A stretch of DNA of 21,811 nucleotides, taken from UBA3103 sp002365855. GTDB taxonomy: Bacteria > Bacillota > Desulfotomaculia > Desulfotomaculales > Pelotomaculaceae. This document shows positions 1 to 6,941 of the stretch, in pieces (position 1 is the first letter of the stretch; every line of letters begins with the position of its first letter). A program made the translations under genes and the position numbers. The DNA is taken from contig DAOURR010000042.1 of the NCBI GenBank assembly GCA_030627625.1, positions 1 to 21,811 on the forward strand. Reading direction: 5' to 3'. The notes under the pieces are model-generated. The model was given only the letters and a program-made list of their open reading frames with translations, ran no database searches and was not told where the DNA came from.

Positions 1-1
1 A

Positions 2-94
2 ACCGAGCGTTTTTCAAGGCTTATTGATAAATTCTGGCCACAATCTTTAGAACTTAGGTTATGGACTTGGGACAATTATCCAGAAACTGCATAA
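2..94 (+). CDS. C-terminal fragment of an unrecognised protein
   Basis: An open frame enters from the left edge and reads 30 residues before TAA. The tail is rich in aromatics (RLWTWDNYPE). It looks like a natural protein end, but I cannot name the family. About 100 AT-rich bases without a gene follow it, before the next ribosome site. The start lies outside the window, so length and function cannot be judged. It could equally be a transposase tail or a chance frame. Confidence 0.35.
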   Translation, partial: TERFSRLIDKFWPQSLELRLWTWDNYPETA

Positions 95-197
95 CTACTG
101 TATCATATATAAAGTACAATGTAAATTAAAAAAGAATTATTATACCATATACAAATATTTTTGTCAAGTAAAATTTCTTAGTGAGGAGACTGAACTT

Positions 198-422
198 ATG
201 AATAAAAACGATCCCCTATTTAGACTTTTATGGTGGAGCTTCTTTACCTTGATTATTGATGCTTATGCTATCTGGTCATTTCGTGTGGGACTCTTAAGCG
301 GATTGCAAATATTAATGGCCTTAATAATGACAATAGGACTGATTTACATGATAGCAAGATACAAAACCGGCAGGTCATCTGCCGGAAAACAGGAATCTCA
401 AAACGAGAAGAATCAAAATTAA
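198..422 (+). CDS. Small two-helix membrane protein, unknown function
   Basis: This 74-aa protein starts at an ATG with GAGGAG 10 bases upstream. It has two predicted membrane helices, about residues 8-27 and 32-54, separated by a short turn (RVGLLSG). The C-terminal tail is charged and rich in Lys, Asn and Gln (about 55-74), so the protein is probably an integral membrane protein with a soluble tail. I do not recognise the family. It lies 49 bases before an ATPase gene on the same strand, so the two could be co-transcribed, but nothing else ties them together. The coding call rests on the clean ribosome site and the membrane pattern. Confidence 0.7.
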   Translation: MNKNDPLFRLLWWSFFTLIIDAYAIWSFRVGLLSGLQILMALIMTIGLIYMIARYKTGRSSAGKQESQNEKNQN

Positions 423-471
423 AATTTAATTCCTTTCAGTTGTCTTTTGAAATTAAACAGGAGGTGCTGTA

Positions 472-1182
472 GTGCATCTTAAAAAGGTTTCAATACTTTC
501 TGAAAGCTTTCCAACCAAGGACTGCTACCCTTTTAATCTGCAAACATTCCATGAAACCAGAGATATTGAATTCAATACCCCTGTAACGTTTTTCATAGGG
601 GAAAACGGTACCGGCAAATCTACCTTGCTAAAAGCAATAGCTGTTAAATGCAACATCCCGATCTGGAAAGAAATTGACCGGGCCCAATATCAATTTAATA
701 GATTCGCTGAGGACCTGTTCAAATACATCGATATTGAATGGACTGAAGGTCCTGTTCCAGGGTCTTATTTCGCTTCTGAAATATTCCGCACTTTCGCGCA
801 AGCGCTGGACGAATGGGCGCGGTCAGATCCTGGCATTTTAAAGCATTTTGGAGGAGAATCGTTAAGGACCAAATCCCATGGCCAGTGTCACATGGCATAT
901 TTCAACAGCAGATATAAAATCAAAGGATTGTACTTCTTAGATGAACCTGAAAATGCTTTATCTCCTAAGAAACAGCTGGAATTATTAAAAGTAATCAAAG
1001 AAACCAGCCAGGCAGGTCATGCACAATTTTTGATTGCCTCTCATTCACCAATTTTACTGGCGTTGCCCGGCGCCGATATTTACAGTTTTGACTATATTCC
1101 TGTCAAGCAGGTCGAATACGAGAATACGGATTATTACCAAATTTACAAGAACTTTATGAATGACAAGGATAAATACATTTAA
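472..1182 (+). CDS. Stand-alone ABC-type ATPase, COG3910-like
   Basis: This 236-aa cytosolic protein starts at GTG, with AGGAGGTG 5 bases upstream. The Walker A loop GENGTGKST is at 43-51. A signature-like SHGQ segment is near 135-138. Walker B is LYFLDEPE at 153-160, with the catalytic Glu at 158. A switch His lies in SHSP at 190-193. The layout is that of a short predicted-ATPase family (COG3910) without membrane domain, nuclease or coiled coil. These motifs support ATP binding and hydrolysis; the cellular role of the family is not known to me. The conserved opening (PFNLQTF, NTPVTFFIGENG) fits that family rather than a transporter ATPase. The gene looks complete. The next 267 bases hold no gene I can support. 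Confidence 0.85.
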   Translation: MHLKKVSILSESFPTKDCYPFNLQTFHETRDIEFNTPVTFFIGENGTGKSTLLKAIAVKCNIPIWKEIDRAQYQFNRFAEDLFKYIDIEWTEGPVPGSYFASEIFRTFAQALDEWARSDPGILKHFGGESLRTKSHGQCHMAYFNSRYKIKGLYFLDEPENALSPKKQLELLKVIKETSQAGHAQFLIASHSPILLALPGADIYSFDYIPVKQVEYENTDYYQIYKNFMNDKDKYI

Positions 1183-1449
1183 AAGCACATCGTGTGGGTA
1201 GTCTTCTATCTTTATGATTCTCCCCTTATCTACACCTTTGAATATTTCAAGCAGTTACTTATATAAAATCAAGTTAATTAAACCATTTAGACAATAAATA
1301 CTATCCCTGAATATCCTAAAAACCTTTCACTCAACCTCCAACGCACTGCTGCCTTGTCACCTGTCTTTTCTTAGAATACATATTTTTCATGAAACTTTTT
1401 TAACATAACCGGTGTATCATTAGTTAGAGATTCCTGAGGGGGGTTACCG

Positions 1450-1692
1450 GTGCTTGATGATAACGGATTAATTCATGATTCCGGGGTTACTTCCTCAACA
1501 ATTCTATCGGCCACCTGGCAAGGCCAGGTATTATGGCTCGGTCAGGCGGCATCCTTTGCAAAATATATACCTGGAGTAAGCGCCGCGGCTAGGGTAACGT
1601 CAGCAGGAATTAAGAGAACAAGCAGCTTTGCGTGGAAGGCCTTGTTTAAGTCGGCCAAAAGAGTAGCTGCCGCCTCAGCCGGGAGGGCGTGA
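1450..1692 (+). CDS. Small unknown protein, first gene of the ytfJ operon
   Basis: This 80-aa protein starts at GTG with a purine-rich GAGGGGGG site about 6 bases upstream. The N-terminal third is mixed and polar. A hydrophobic stretch (about 22-45) and a basic, Ala/Ser-rich tail (about 50-80) follow, which could be an amphipathic or membrane-associated helix. I recognise no domain. Its stop is one base before the ATG of the DUF2953 gene, so it very likely shares that operon and may have a sporulation or envelope role by context. The upstream 267 bases contain no obvious sigma-A promoter; a sporulation sigma factor is possible but I cannot assign one. Confidence 0.65.
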   Translation: MLDDNGLIHDSGVTSSTILSATWQGQVLWLGQAASFAKYIPGVSAAARVTSAGIKRTSSFAWKALFKSAKRVAAASAGRA

Positions 1693-1693
1693 G

Positions 1694-2359
1694 ATGGCAG
1701 TCTGGATCTGGATGGCAATATCTATCATTGTTTTGCTGCCATTAATTTTAATATTGTCGCTTCCCTTTTCCTTCGCCCTGCTGGCCAAGCGAGACGAAGA
1801 GTACTATTTTGCCGCGGTAGTCTCATGGCTCCAGGGTGGCATAACCTTTAAAATGGAAAACAAAAATGGAAGCCTGATGTTGGGGCGGTTTGCCTTGAAA
1901 AAGTTTCCCATTAAGAGGGCCGAATCCGCCGGAAAGAAAGCAGGGTCAAAGAAAGAAAGGAAGTCCTCAAAAGCGTTTAATGCACGGCAATATCTAAACA
2001 TAGAGTTCATACCCTCCCTCTTCAAAGCTCTCCGGCAAATTTGGGCGGCCCTGTCCATCAAAATAGAGGGAAAAGCTTCCTTTGGTTTCGAGGACCCCGC
2101 CCTGACTGGTTTAACCTACGGTTTCTTATCTACCGCTGGGCTTGCCGCGCGATACCCGGGCTTGGCGCTTACCCCCAACTTCCTGGAACCGGGGTTCGAA
2201 GGCTTCTTGTCCGTACGGAGCAGATTTACATTGGGAAAAGTGCTATTCATACTGGGTAGATTTTTACTGTCACGGCCTGCCCGCCGCCTGTGGTGGCCAA
2301 GGTTGCGTCGAAAGGAGGTGGCTAACAAATGGCAGAAATCAACATTGTCGATAACTTAA
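1694..2359 (+). CDS. DUF2953 family membrane-anchored protein (YtfI-like)
   Basis: This 221-aa protein starts at ATG, with GGGAGG 7 bases upstream. Residues 5-30 form one strong N-terminal membrane helix. A basic, Lys-rich linker (about 72-95) follows, then a domain carrying the FGFEDPALTGLTYG pattern (about 131-144). The FG..DPA.TG..YG pattern is typical of DUF2953. In Bacillus subtilis the DUF2953 gene ytfI sits directly before ytfJ, and the same order occurs here, which supports the call. The last 31 bases overlap the start of the ytfJ-like gene in another frame, implying coupled translation. The molecular activity of the family is unknown. The protein is probably held in the membrane, with the main domain on one face. 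Confidence 0.8.
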   Translation: MAVWIWMAISIIVLLPLILILSLPFSFALLAKRDEEYYFAAVVSWLQGGITFKMENKNGSLMLGRFALKKFPIKRAESAGKKAGSKKERKSSKAFNARQYLNIEFIPSLFKALRQIWAALSIKIEGKASFGFEDPALTGLTYGFLSTAGLAARYPGLALTPNFLEPGFEGFLSVRSRFTLGKVLFILGRFLLSRPARRLWWPRLRRKEVANKWQKSTLSIT

Positions 2360-2706
2360 ACACATTGTTCGGAAACCTGGAAAAACTCCTCACCACCAAG
2401 ACGGTATTTGGCGAAGCGATTACAGTCGGGGACATCACCCTGATCCCGGTGGTAGACGTTGCGTTCGGCGTCGGCACCGGCGGAGGCTCCGGAGAGGGTC
2501 CTGACAAATGCGGCGGCACCGGTGGCGGTGGCGGCGGCGGCAGCCGGATCTCGGCCTCTGCAGTAATAGTTGTCAAAGGTGAACATGTCCAGGTGATGCA
2601 AATCAAGAAATCCTCTAACCTGGACAAACTGGTGGATATGATCCCGGAAATAGTGGATAAATTAAAAACTTGTAAGGATAAGGGCGAGGGAGATAAGGAA
2701 AAATAA
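2329..2706 (+). CDS. ytfJ: Sporulation protein of the YtfJ/GerW family
   Basis: This 125-aa protein starts at ATG behind a near-perfect AAAGGAGGTGG site. The order is a helical N-terminus (NLNTLFGNLEKLL), the TVFGEAITVGDITLIPV beta segment, and a Gly-rich central loop (about 47-66, including seven consecutive Gly). A conserved beta region (ASAVIVVKGEHVQVMQI) and a helical acidic/basic tail complete it. This is the spore YtfJ family; in B. subtilis GerW (YtfJ) is made in sporulation and affects germination. It is the last gene of the three-gene run and is followed by a strong hairpin. The poly-Gly loop is longer than the core fold needs but is common in the family. The gene indicates a spore-forming host. 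Confidence 0.92.
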   Translation: MAEINIVDNLNTLFGNLEKLLTTKTVFGEAITVGDITLIPVVDVAFGVGTGGGSGEGPDKCGGTGGGGGGGSRISASAVIVVKGEHVQVMQIKKSSNLDKLVDMIPEIVDKLKTCKDKGEGDKEK

Positions 2707-2749
2707 AGAATGATCTATGAGTTCTTAAAAACGTCATGGATATAATTAA

Positions 2750-2785
2750 TGAACCGGTTTCCGCATTCAAACGGAAACCGGTTCA
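2750..2785 (+). terminator. Hairpin after the ytfJ operon
   Basis: A perfect 14-bp stem (2750-2763 with 2772-2785) closes an 8-base loop 44 bases after the ytfJ stop. The bases that follow are T-rich but not a clean T run. It probably ends the operon, and may also end the minus-strand micro-ORF transcript, which reaches 2800. Confidence 0.6.
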
Positions 2786-2799
2786 CTTTGAGTCTTCTT

Positions 2800-2898
2800 T
2801 CATAAGGCAGTGTCTCTTTTTGCGTTTATGATGTTTACAAGCATGGGTATGCCGAATACAGAAAAAATAACAGTTAGAACAGCAACCAGTAAATCCAT
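2800..2898 (-). CDS. 32-aa single-helix membrane micro-protein
   Basis: On the minus strand an ATG follows AAGGGGGA with 5 bases between. It reads 32 residues: an acidic N-terminus (MDLL), one hydrophobic helix of about 20 residues (VAVLTVIFSVFGIPMLVNII), a short basic segment (NAKRD), then a TGA stop. The ribosome site, ideal helix length and positive-inside tail are what a genuine single-pass micro-protein would show. No family is recognised. It lies 129 bases downstream of the ankyrin gene on the same strand, so it could be read through from there. It is a good candidate for a missed small gene; peptide or conservation evidence would settle it. Confidence 0.5.
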   Translation of the reverse strand: MDLLVAVLTVIFSVFGIPMLVNIINAKRDTAL

Positions 2899-3027
2899 TT
2901 TGATTCCCCCTTAACAGAACTCTTACTAATACAGTCCTTAACTACCGAGGAAAGTATCTATTTTTGATTATAAGGGGGAAAGATTAACTAAATCTTTCTG
3001 AATTATTAAATAATTATAATAAATAGA

Positions 3028-3882
3028 TCACCTCTTTGAAAGCATGTCAACTATCTTGCTGAAGCCGTTTTCTTGAGCTAAAGACAGCGCCGTATCACCG
3101 GCGTCCGTTTCAAGATTTACGTCTGCGCCGTTTTCCAGTAACAGTTTTACCAGCTCTTCGCTGCCGGTTTCCGTTGCTGCCATCAGGGCACTCCAACCTT
3201 CTTTGTTCCTGTCGTTCACCCTGGCGCCATTGTCCAGTAAAATTTTGACAACTTTCTCATGACCATTGAACGATGCCCACAATAGCGGTGTCTCCTGGTC
3301 GTCGTTCTTGGCATTTACGTCTGCGCCGCCTATTAAAAGAGCCGCCAGCCATTTGGTATCGCCAGTCCTGGCCGCGTAGATCAGGTCTGCGTTATTGAAT
3401 GAACCAGCCTGGTGCAATATCTGTAATAAGTGTTTGTTTCCCTTCTGCTTCGCAAGGTCAAGGGCGGTCCAGCCCTTGCTGCTTTTAACGTGCACGTCAG
3501 CTCCTTTTTCAAGCAGGTACAACGTCATCTCCATACTATCTGTGTATACAGCTGCCATGAGCGGGGTCAGACCCTGCGCGTCACAGGTGTTAACATCCGC
3601 CCCACTGTCTACCAGTAGCCTGGCAATCCCCTCACCATTCGCGTTTTGCAGGGAGGCCATCAAGGCGGTGACTCCATTATTACCGCTTAAGTTAACATCA
3701 GCCCCGCAATCTATGAGCTCATTCACCACGTCACTATGCCCGAAGTAGGCTGCATAAATCAACGGGCTCATGCCGTTTTCATCCCGTACGTTGACGTCAA
3801 TACCTTTTTTTTCAATGAGGTATCTTACCTTTTCTAATGACTCCCCGCTGCTGGCCGCTCTGATCAGTTTATTTACCGCCAA
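3028..3882 (-). CDS. Ankyrin repeat protein
   Basis: This 284-aa protein starts at TTG, with AGAGGGG about 8 bases upstream. It is built almost entirely of about nine ankyrin repeats of roughly 33 residues. Consensus pieces recur, such as G.TPLMAA, G..EVVK.LL and GADVN; the sixth repeat, near 165-190, is shortened. No signal peptide, membrane helix or extra domain is visible, so it is probably a cytosolic protein-binding scaffold. Ankyrin proteins bind partners rather than catalyse, and the partner cannot be read from sequence. It stands alone, diverging from hisF across 242 bases. High identity between repeats suggests growth by internal duplication. Confidence 0.88.
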   Translation of the reverse strand: MAVNKLIRAASSGESLEKVRYLIEKKGIDVNVRDENGMSPLIYAAYFGHSDVVNELIDCGADVNLSGNNGVTALMASLQNANGEGIARLLVDSGADVNTCDAQGLTPLMAAVYTDSMEMTLYLLEKGADVHVKSSKGWTALDLAKQKGNKHLLQILHQAGSFNNADLIYAARTGDTKWLAALLIGGADVNAKNDDQETPLLWASFNGHEKVVKILLDNGARVNDRNKEGWSALMAATETGSEELVKLLLENGADVNLETDAGDTALSLAQENGFSKIVDMLSKR

Positions 3883-4124
3883 CTAAATACCCCTCTCGTC
3901 TTCAGTCTATAAAACATCTTTGAAGTTTATTTTTATGTATACTTACATATCATACGAAAAATATATATTGATATCTTCCACCATTCCCTCTGTTTTCCTT
4001 CAATTTTGATTACTTAACCACTATTTACGCAAAGGTAATCCTTACTACAAAGGAATCTTAAGGGTAAACCTCGAATCAATATACATTTAGTAGTCTGCTT
4101 CGCAAGGAGAGGAGATATAAGGTA

Positions 4125-4886
4125 ATGAACAAGGTTCTTATTATGCCCTGTCTGGATATGAAGGACGGGAGAGTTGTAAAAGGGGTCCATTTTGTAAATC
4201 TTAGGGATGCGGGCGATCCGGTTGAATGTGCCAGGATTTACTGCCAAAATGGAGCTGATGAACTAGCCTTCCTGGATATTACCGCTACCATTGATAAAAG
4301 GAAGACCACTCTAGATGCTGTCCGGCGGGTGGCTCAGGTGACAACCGTTCCCTTTACGGTTGGCGGAGGCATAGCTTCCATAACAGATGCGGAGGAAGTA
4401 TTAGAGGCGGGGGCTAATCGCATTTCTATCAGCAGTGCGGCCTTCCGCAACCCCGCTTTAATTGACCAGGCTGCAGCAAAATTCGGCCCCCCCAAACTGG
4501 TAGTGGCCATTGACGTTGACCGGAATGCGGCCCTCCCTTCCGGCTATGAAGTTTACATAGACGGGGGCAACACCCCTACCGGAAAAGACGCCATTGAGTG
4601 GGCCAGGGAGGCAGAAACCCGGGGTGCTGGGTACATTCTACCCACCAGCAAAGCCTGTGACGGGGCAAAAACCGGGTATGATATCCCACTAATCCGGGGA
4701 ATTAAAGAAGTAGTAAAGGTTCCGGTGATCGCCTCCGGCGGGGCCGGCGCCATGGAGCATTTTCTGGAAGCAGCCCAGGAGGGAAAGGCTGACATCCTTC
4801 TCGCGGCATCCGTTTTCCATTTTGGAGAAATTAATATTATTGAGCTTAAAAAATACCTTAATGATCATGGTGTAAATACAATTTAA
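4125..4886 (+). CDS. hisF: HisF-type cyclase, lone copy with altered beta6 loop
   Basis: This 253-aa (beta/alpha)8 barrel is full length for imidazole glycerol phosphate synthase subunit HisF. HisF converts PRFAR plus ammonia from HisH into IGP and AICAR in histidine synthesis. The two catalytic Asp residues are present (D11 in CLDMKDGRVVKG, D130 in VVAIDVDR). Both phosphate-binding strands (FTVGGGI, VIASGGAGAMEHF) are intact. The beta6 loop reads LPTSKACDGAKTGYD (172-186) where typical HisF has LLTSMDRDGTK.GYD, so an acidic residue and a Thr near the active site are replaced. No hisH, hisA or other his gene adjoins it. It may be the real HisF encoded away from a his operon, or a paralogue with another substrate. 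The start is the ATG after AAGGAGAGGAG. Confidence 0.8.
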   Translation: MNKVLIMPCLDMKDGRVVKGVHFVNLRDAGDPVECARIYCQNGADELAFLDITATIDKRKTTLDAVRRVAQVTTVPFTVGGGIASITDAEEVLEAGANRISISSAAFRNPALIDQAAAKFGPPKLVVAIDVDRNAALPSGYEVYIDGGNTPTGKDAIEWAREAETRGAGYILPTSKACDGAKTGYDIPLIRGIKEVVKVPVIASGGAGAMEHFLEAAQEGKADILLAASVFHFGEINIIELKKYLNDHGVNTI

Positions 4887-4893
4887 CTCTGGT

Positions 4894-4931
4894 GGGACTG
4901 TGACAGGGGAAGGTTCTCGTTGCGCAGTCCC
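4894..4931. repeat. REP-like hairpin, copy 1
   Basis: A 7-bp stem, GGGACTG (4894-4900) with CAGTCCC (4925-4931), encloses the core GGGGAAGGTTCTC. The core GGGGA..GTTCT recurs at four other places in the window. This looks like a dispersed REP-type palindrome just after hisF, where it may also act in termination. Confidence 0.5.
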
Positions 4932-4993
4932 TTGACGCAAGGAAACTCTCTGCTGCATGCTTGTGATACCCATATTCGAAGGGGGTGTTTGTT

Positions 4994-5140
4994 TTGACAA
5001 ACAGGTGGCGTACCATTATGAGATTCTCCGGACTTGCTTTAATCATAGCCGGGATTTTTGCCGGACTCCCGTCTCCCTGGCCTTTGGTCCTTGCACTTTT
5101 GGGCCTGGTTATGTTCCTGGCAGTTGGCGGCTTTGGCTGA
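4994..5140 (+). CDS. 48-aa membrane micro-protein
   Basis: A TTG start lies 7 bases after GAAGGGGGTG and reads 48 residues to TGA. A basic N-terminus (MTNRWRTIMR) precedes two hydrophobic segments, about 11-24 and 31-45. These are split by a Pro-rich turn (LPSPWP), giving a helical-hairpin topology with the N-terminus inside. No family is recognised. It follows hisF by 107 bases with a repeat hairpin between them, so it is probably a separate unit. The ribosome site and topology favour a real gene; the TTG start and short length leave doubt. Confidence 0.45.
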   Translation: MTNRWRTIMRFSGLALIIAGIFAGLPSPWPLVLALLGLVMFLAVGGFG

Positions 5141-5167
5141 AAAAATGCTAGAGTTGGTCAACTCTCA

Positions 5168-5195
5168 GGCAAGTGGGGACGATTCTTGTCTTGCC
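5168..5195. repeat. REP-like hairpin, copy 2
   Basis: GGCAAG (5168-5173) pairs with CTTGCC (5190-5195) around a GGGGACGATTCTT core. The first 21 bases from the GCAAG match copy 3 at 9079-9099 (minus strand) at 18 positions, so the two are true relatives. Confidence 0.55.
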
Positions 5196-5450
5196 AGGAT
5201 CACGGCAGTCTACCGGTTCTATTGTTTTGTTTAATATACTCGCCAAACGCTTTGAGACCAAGTCACTCAGGATACAAGGTGATGCGCAAACCTTTGACCA
5301 GGGCGCTGGTTTTACTTCCCTGAACGCCCTCCCCGAAAACGCCCCCTGCTACTGGAACAAAAGATCAAGACCTGTACCCTCCCATCGCTTGATTATGGGT
5401 TAAATCCTGTTTTTTATTAAAACATATATCAGAACCACCACCTCCTCTAC

Positions 5451-5477
5451 AAAGCGTTAAAAAATAACGCTTTTTTT
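5451..5477 (+). terminator. Intrinsic terminator upstream of cassette 1
   Basis: A 9-bp stem, AAAGCGTTA (5451-5459) with TAACGCTTT (5465-5473), has a 5-base A loop and a run of seven T from 5471. It would stop plus-strand transcripts arriving from the 4994 region and insulate the GntR cassette. Confidence 0.8.
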
Positions 5478-5519
5478 CTTCATATGATAAACCGAATCAC
5501 GGTCTATCTTAAATTCTCA

Positions 5520-5548
5520 TTGACGTGCAGCTGACTATACATTATACT
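5520..5548 (+). promoter_or_regulatory. Sigma-A-type promoter of GntR/ABC cassette 1
   Basis: TTGACG (5520-5525) and TATACT (5543-5548) are separated by 17 bases. The -10 box overlaps the left edge of the palindromic operator that follows, so a bound regulator would block polymerase. Confidence 0.75.
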
Positions 5549-5570
5549 GTATATATACTATATATACAGT
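5546..5570. promoter_or_regulatory. Palindromic operator, cassette 1
   Basis: Perfect 10-bp arms (ACTGTATATA at 5546-5555 and its complement at 5561-5570) flank a 5-base centre. The outer half-sites are ACTGTA and TACAGT, 13 bases apart. This is the probable autoregulatory site of the GntR protein encoded from 5642. The same half-sites and spacing recur upstream of cassette 2 (17146-17170). Confidence 0.75.
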
Positions 5571-5641
5571 GAGTAAAAAATTTAACATAATAGCACTATA
5601 AGAAAATGTCAGCCAAACCTTTTCTCTAAGGGGGTGCGCCG

Positions 5642-6043
5642 TTGTTCATTCCGATTGCCAAAAACAGTCCTCTGCCGGCTTATCAGCAAATCTTCAACAG
5701 CATCGAAAAAAGAATTCTGACGGGCGAACTGCAGCCTGAAGATCCCCTGCCTTCCATACGTCAATTGGCCCAGGATACCTCTGTCAGCATCATTACGGTC
5801 CGCAGGGCTTACACTGATCTGGAGGGAAAGTATTTGATCTACAGCCGCCCTGGACTGGGTTCTTTTGTAGCCCCGCTTACCGACAGTAAACGCCGTGAAT
5901 TGCAGATTGCACTGCTCAGGCCGCTGCTGCTGGAGACGTTATACAAAGCCCGTGAGTTAAACATCAGTCCGCAGCACCTGTTGGAATTGCTAAAAAGATT
6001 AATTGAGGAAATAAACGGTGAGGGAGTGGAGAGTGATGCATGA
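5642..6043 (+). CDS. YtrA-subfamily GntR transcriptional regulator
   Basis: This 133-aa protein starts at TTG, after AAGGGGGTG. The N-terminal winged helix-turn-helix spans about residues 10-78, with the family's LPSIRQLAQDTSVSIITVRRAY..LE.KYLIYSRPGLGSFV pattern. Only a short helical tail (about 85-130) follows, in place of the large effector domains of other GntR groups. That size and the adjacent ABC genes define the YtrA subfamily, whose members usually repress their own ABC operon. It likely binds the palindrome at 5546-5570 as a dimer. Its last 8 bases overlap the start of the ATPase gene, implying coupled translation. The inducing signal is unknown; in B. subtilis the ytr operon responds to certain cell-wall antibiotics, which cannot be assumed here. 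Confidence 0.9.
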   Translation: MFIPIAKNSPLPAYQQIFNSIEKRILTGELQPEDPLPSIRQLAQDTSVSIITVRRAYTDLEGKYLIYSRPGLGSFVAPLTDSKRRELQIALLRPLLLETLYKARELNISPQHLLELLKRLIEEINGEGVESDA

Positions 6044-6941
6044 TCTGGCAATTCAGACCAGAGGGCTGTCAAAGAGATACAGCACGTCAGTTGCTTTACA
6101 GGACCTTGATTTAGAGGTCCCCCGGGAAAGCGTCTTTGCCGTGCTGGGACCCAACGGCGCCGGTAAGACCACTCTTTTCAAGATCCTGACCGGTCTTGTC
6201 GGTTCCAGCTCCGGGGAAGCCACTGTACTGGGCTGCCAACTGAATAACCGGGACACTGAATTTCGGGCCAAGATAGGCTATGTTGCCGAAAACCCTGTTA
6301 TGTACGGTTACTACACAGCGCTGGAAATGGCGGGCTTTTGCGCCTCCCTGTACCCCCGCTGGAACCATAAATTAGTGGAAACAGCATTTAAAAGGCTTGA
6401 TATCCCCGAAAATAAAAAGATCAAAGAGTTATCCCACGGGCAAAATAGCGCCCTGGCCCTGACCCTGGCCCTTGGACCTGAGCCCGAGTTGCTGATCCTG
6501 GATGAACCGGGCACGGGGCTTGATCCGATAAAAAGAAGAGACTATTTTAAGCTGCTTATGGATCAGGTGGTATCCCTGGGAGGTACTGTACTGATTTCTT
6601 CCCACACACTTCATGAAGTTGAGCGGCTGGCTGACCGGGTGGCCTTCCTAAACCAGGGCCGGTTGGTGATGGTCAAGGATATGGCCGACCTCAAGACAGG
6701 AGAAAAAAGGATCCGGGTTGTTTTTCAAGGCCGGCCACCGGAGAGTGTGTTTAACCAGGCGGGTATAGTTCGGGTGGAACAGGAAGGGTCCGGTTACCTG
6801 CTGACGGTCACGGAAAACCCCCACGGTGTTTTAGAAGAACTTTCCCGCTACCCCCATTTCGCCCTGGAGATTATCGACCTGGACCTGGAGGATATCTTCC
6901 TGGAGTATGCCCACAGGGAGGAGGCCCCGCAGAATGGTTAA
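6036..6941 (+). CDS. ABC transporter ATP-binding protein, cassette 1
   Basis: This 301-aa ATPase has Walker A GPNGAGKTT (38-46), signature LSHGQ (132-136, a variant of LSGGQ), Walker B ending LILDEP (Asp156, Glu157), GTGLDP D-loop, and switch His190 in SSHTLHE. A C-terminal extension of about 80 residues is typical of YtrB/CcmA-like exporters. I chose the ATG at 6036 over an in-frame GTG at 6018, because AGGGAG lies 9 bases before it and it gives the same 8-base overlap with the regulator as in cassette 2. It energises the permease encoded next, with which it overlaps by 8 bases. The substrate is unknown. Confidence 0.92.
   Translation: MHDLAIQTRGLSKRYSTSVALQDLDLEVPRESVFAVLGPNGAGKTTLFKILTGLVGSSSGEATVLGCQLNNRDTEFRAKIGYVAENPVMYGYYTALEMAGFCASLYPRWNHKLVETAFKRLDIPENKKIKELSHGQNSALALTLALGPEPELLILDEPGTGLDPIKRRDYFKLLMDQVVSLGGTVLISSHTLHEVERLADRVAFLNQGRLVMVKDMADLKTGEKRIRVVFQGRPPESVFNQAGIVRVEQEGSGYLLTVTENPHGVLEELSRYPHFALEIIDLDLEDIFLEYAHREEAPQNG

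Larger units (their letters stand above)
5141..5519. other. Gene-poor stretch with repeat and terminator
   Basis: I see no convincing gene here. An open frame covers about 5173-5403, but it starts inside a repeat hairpin, lacks a good ribosome site and shows no domain. The stretch holds REP-like copy 2 (5168-5195) and a clean terminator (5451-5477). It may be the remains of a lost gene. Confidence 0.5.

Noticed and set aside
1380..1440. Possible sporulation sigma promoter before the 80-aa gene
   Set aside because: No -35/-10 pair fits a known sigma E, F, G or K consensus well enough.
2978..2998. 8-bp inverted repeat as a terminator for the ankyrin gene
   Set aside because: AT-rich stem with no T run on the minus strand; too weak to call.
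3395..3748. 117-residue open frame opposite the ankyrin gene
   Set aside because: It is a shadow of the repetitive ankyrin codons on the other strand.
5173..5403. 76-residue open frame on the plus strand
   Set aside because: It starts inside a repeat hairpin, lacks a ribosome site and has no domain or membrane pattern.
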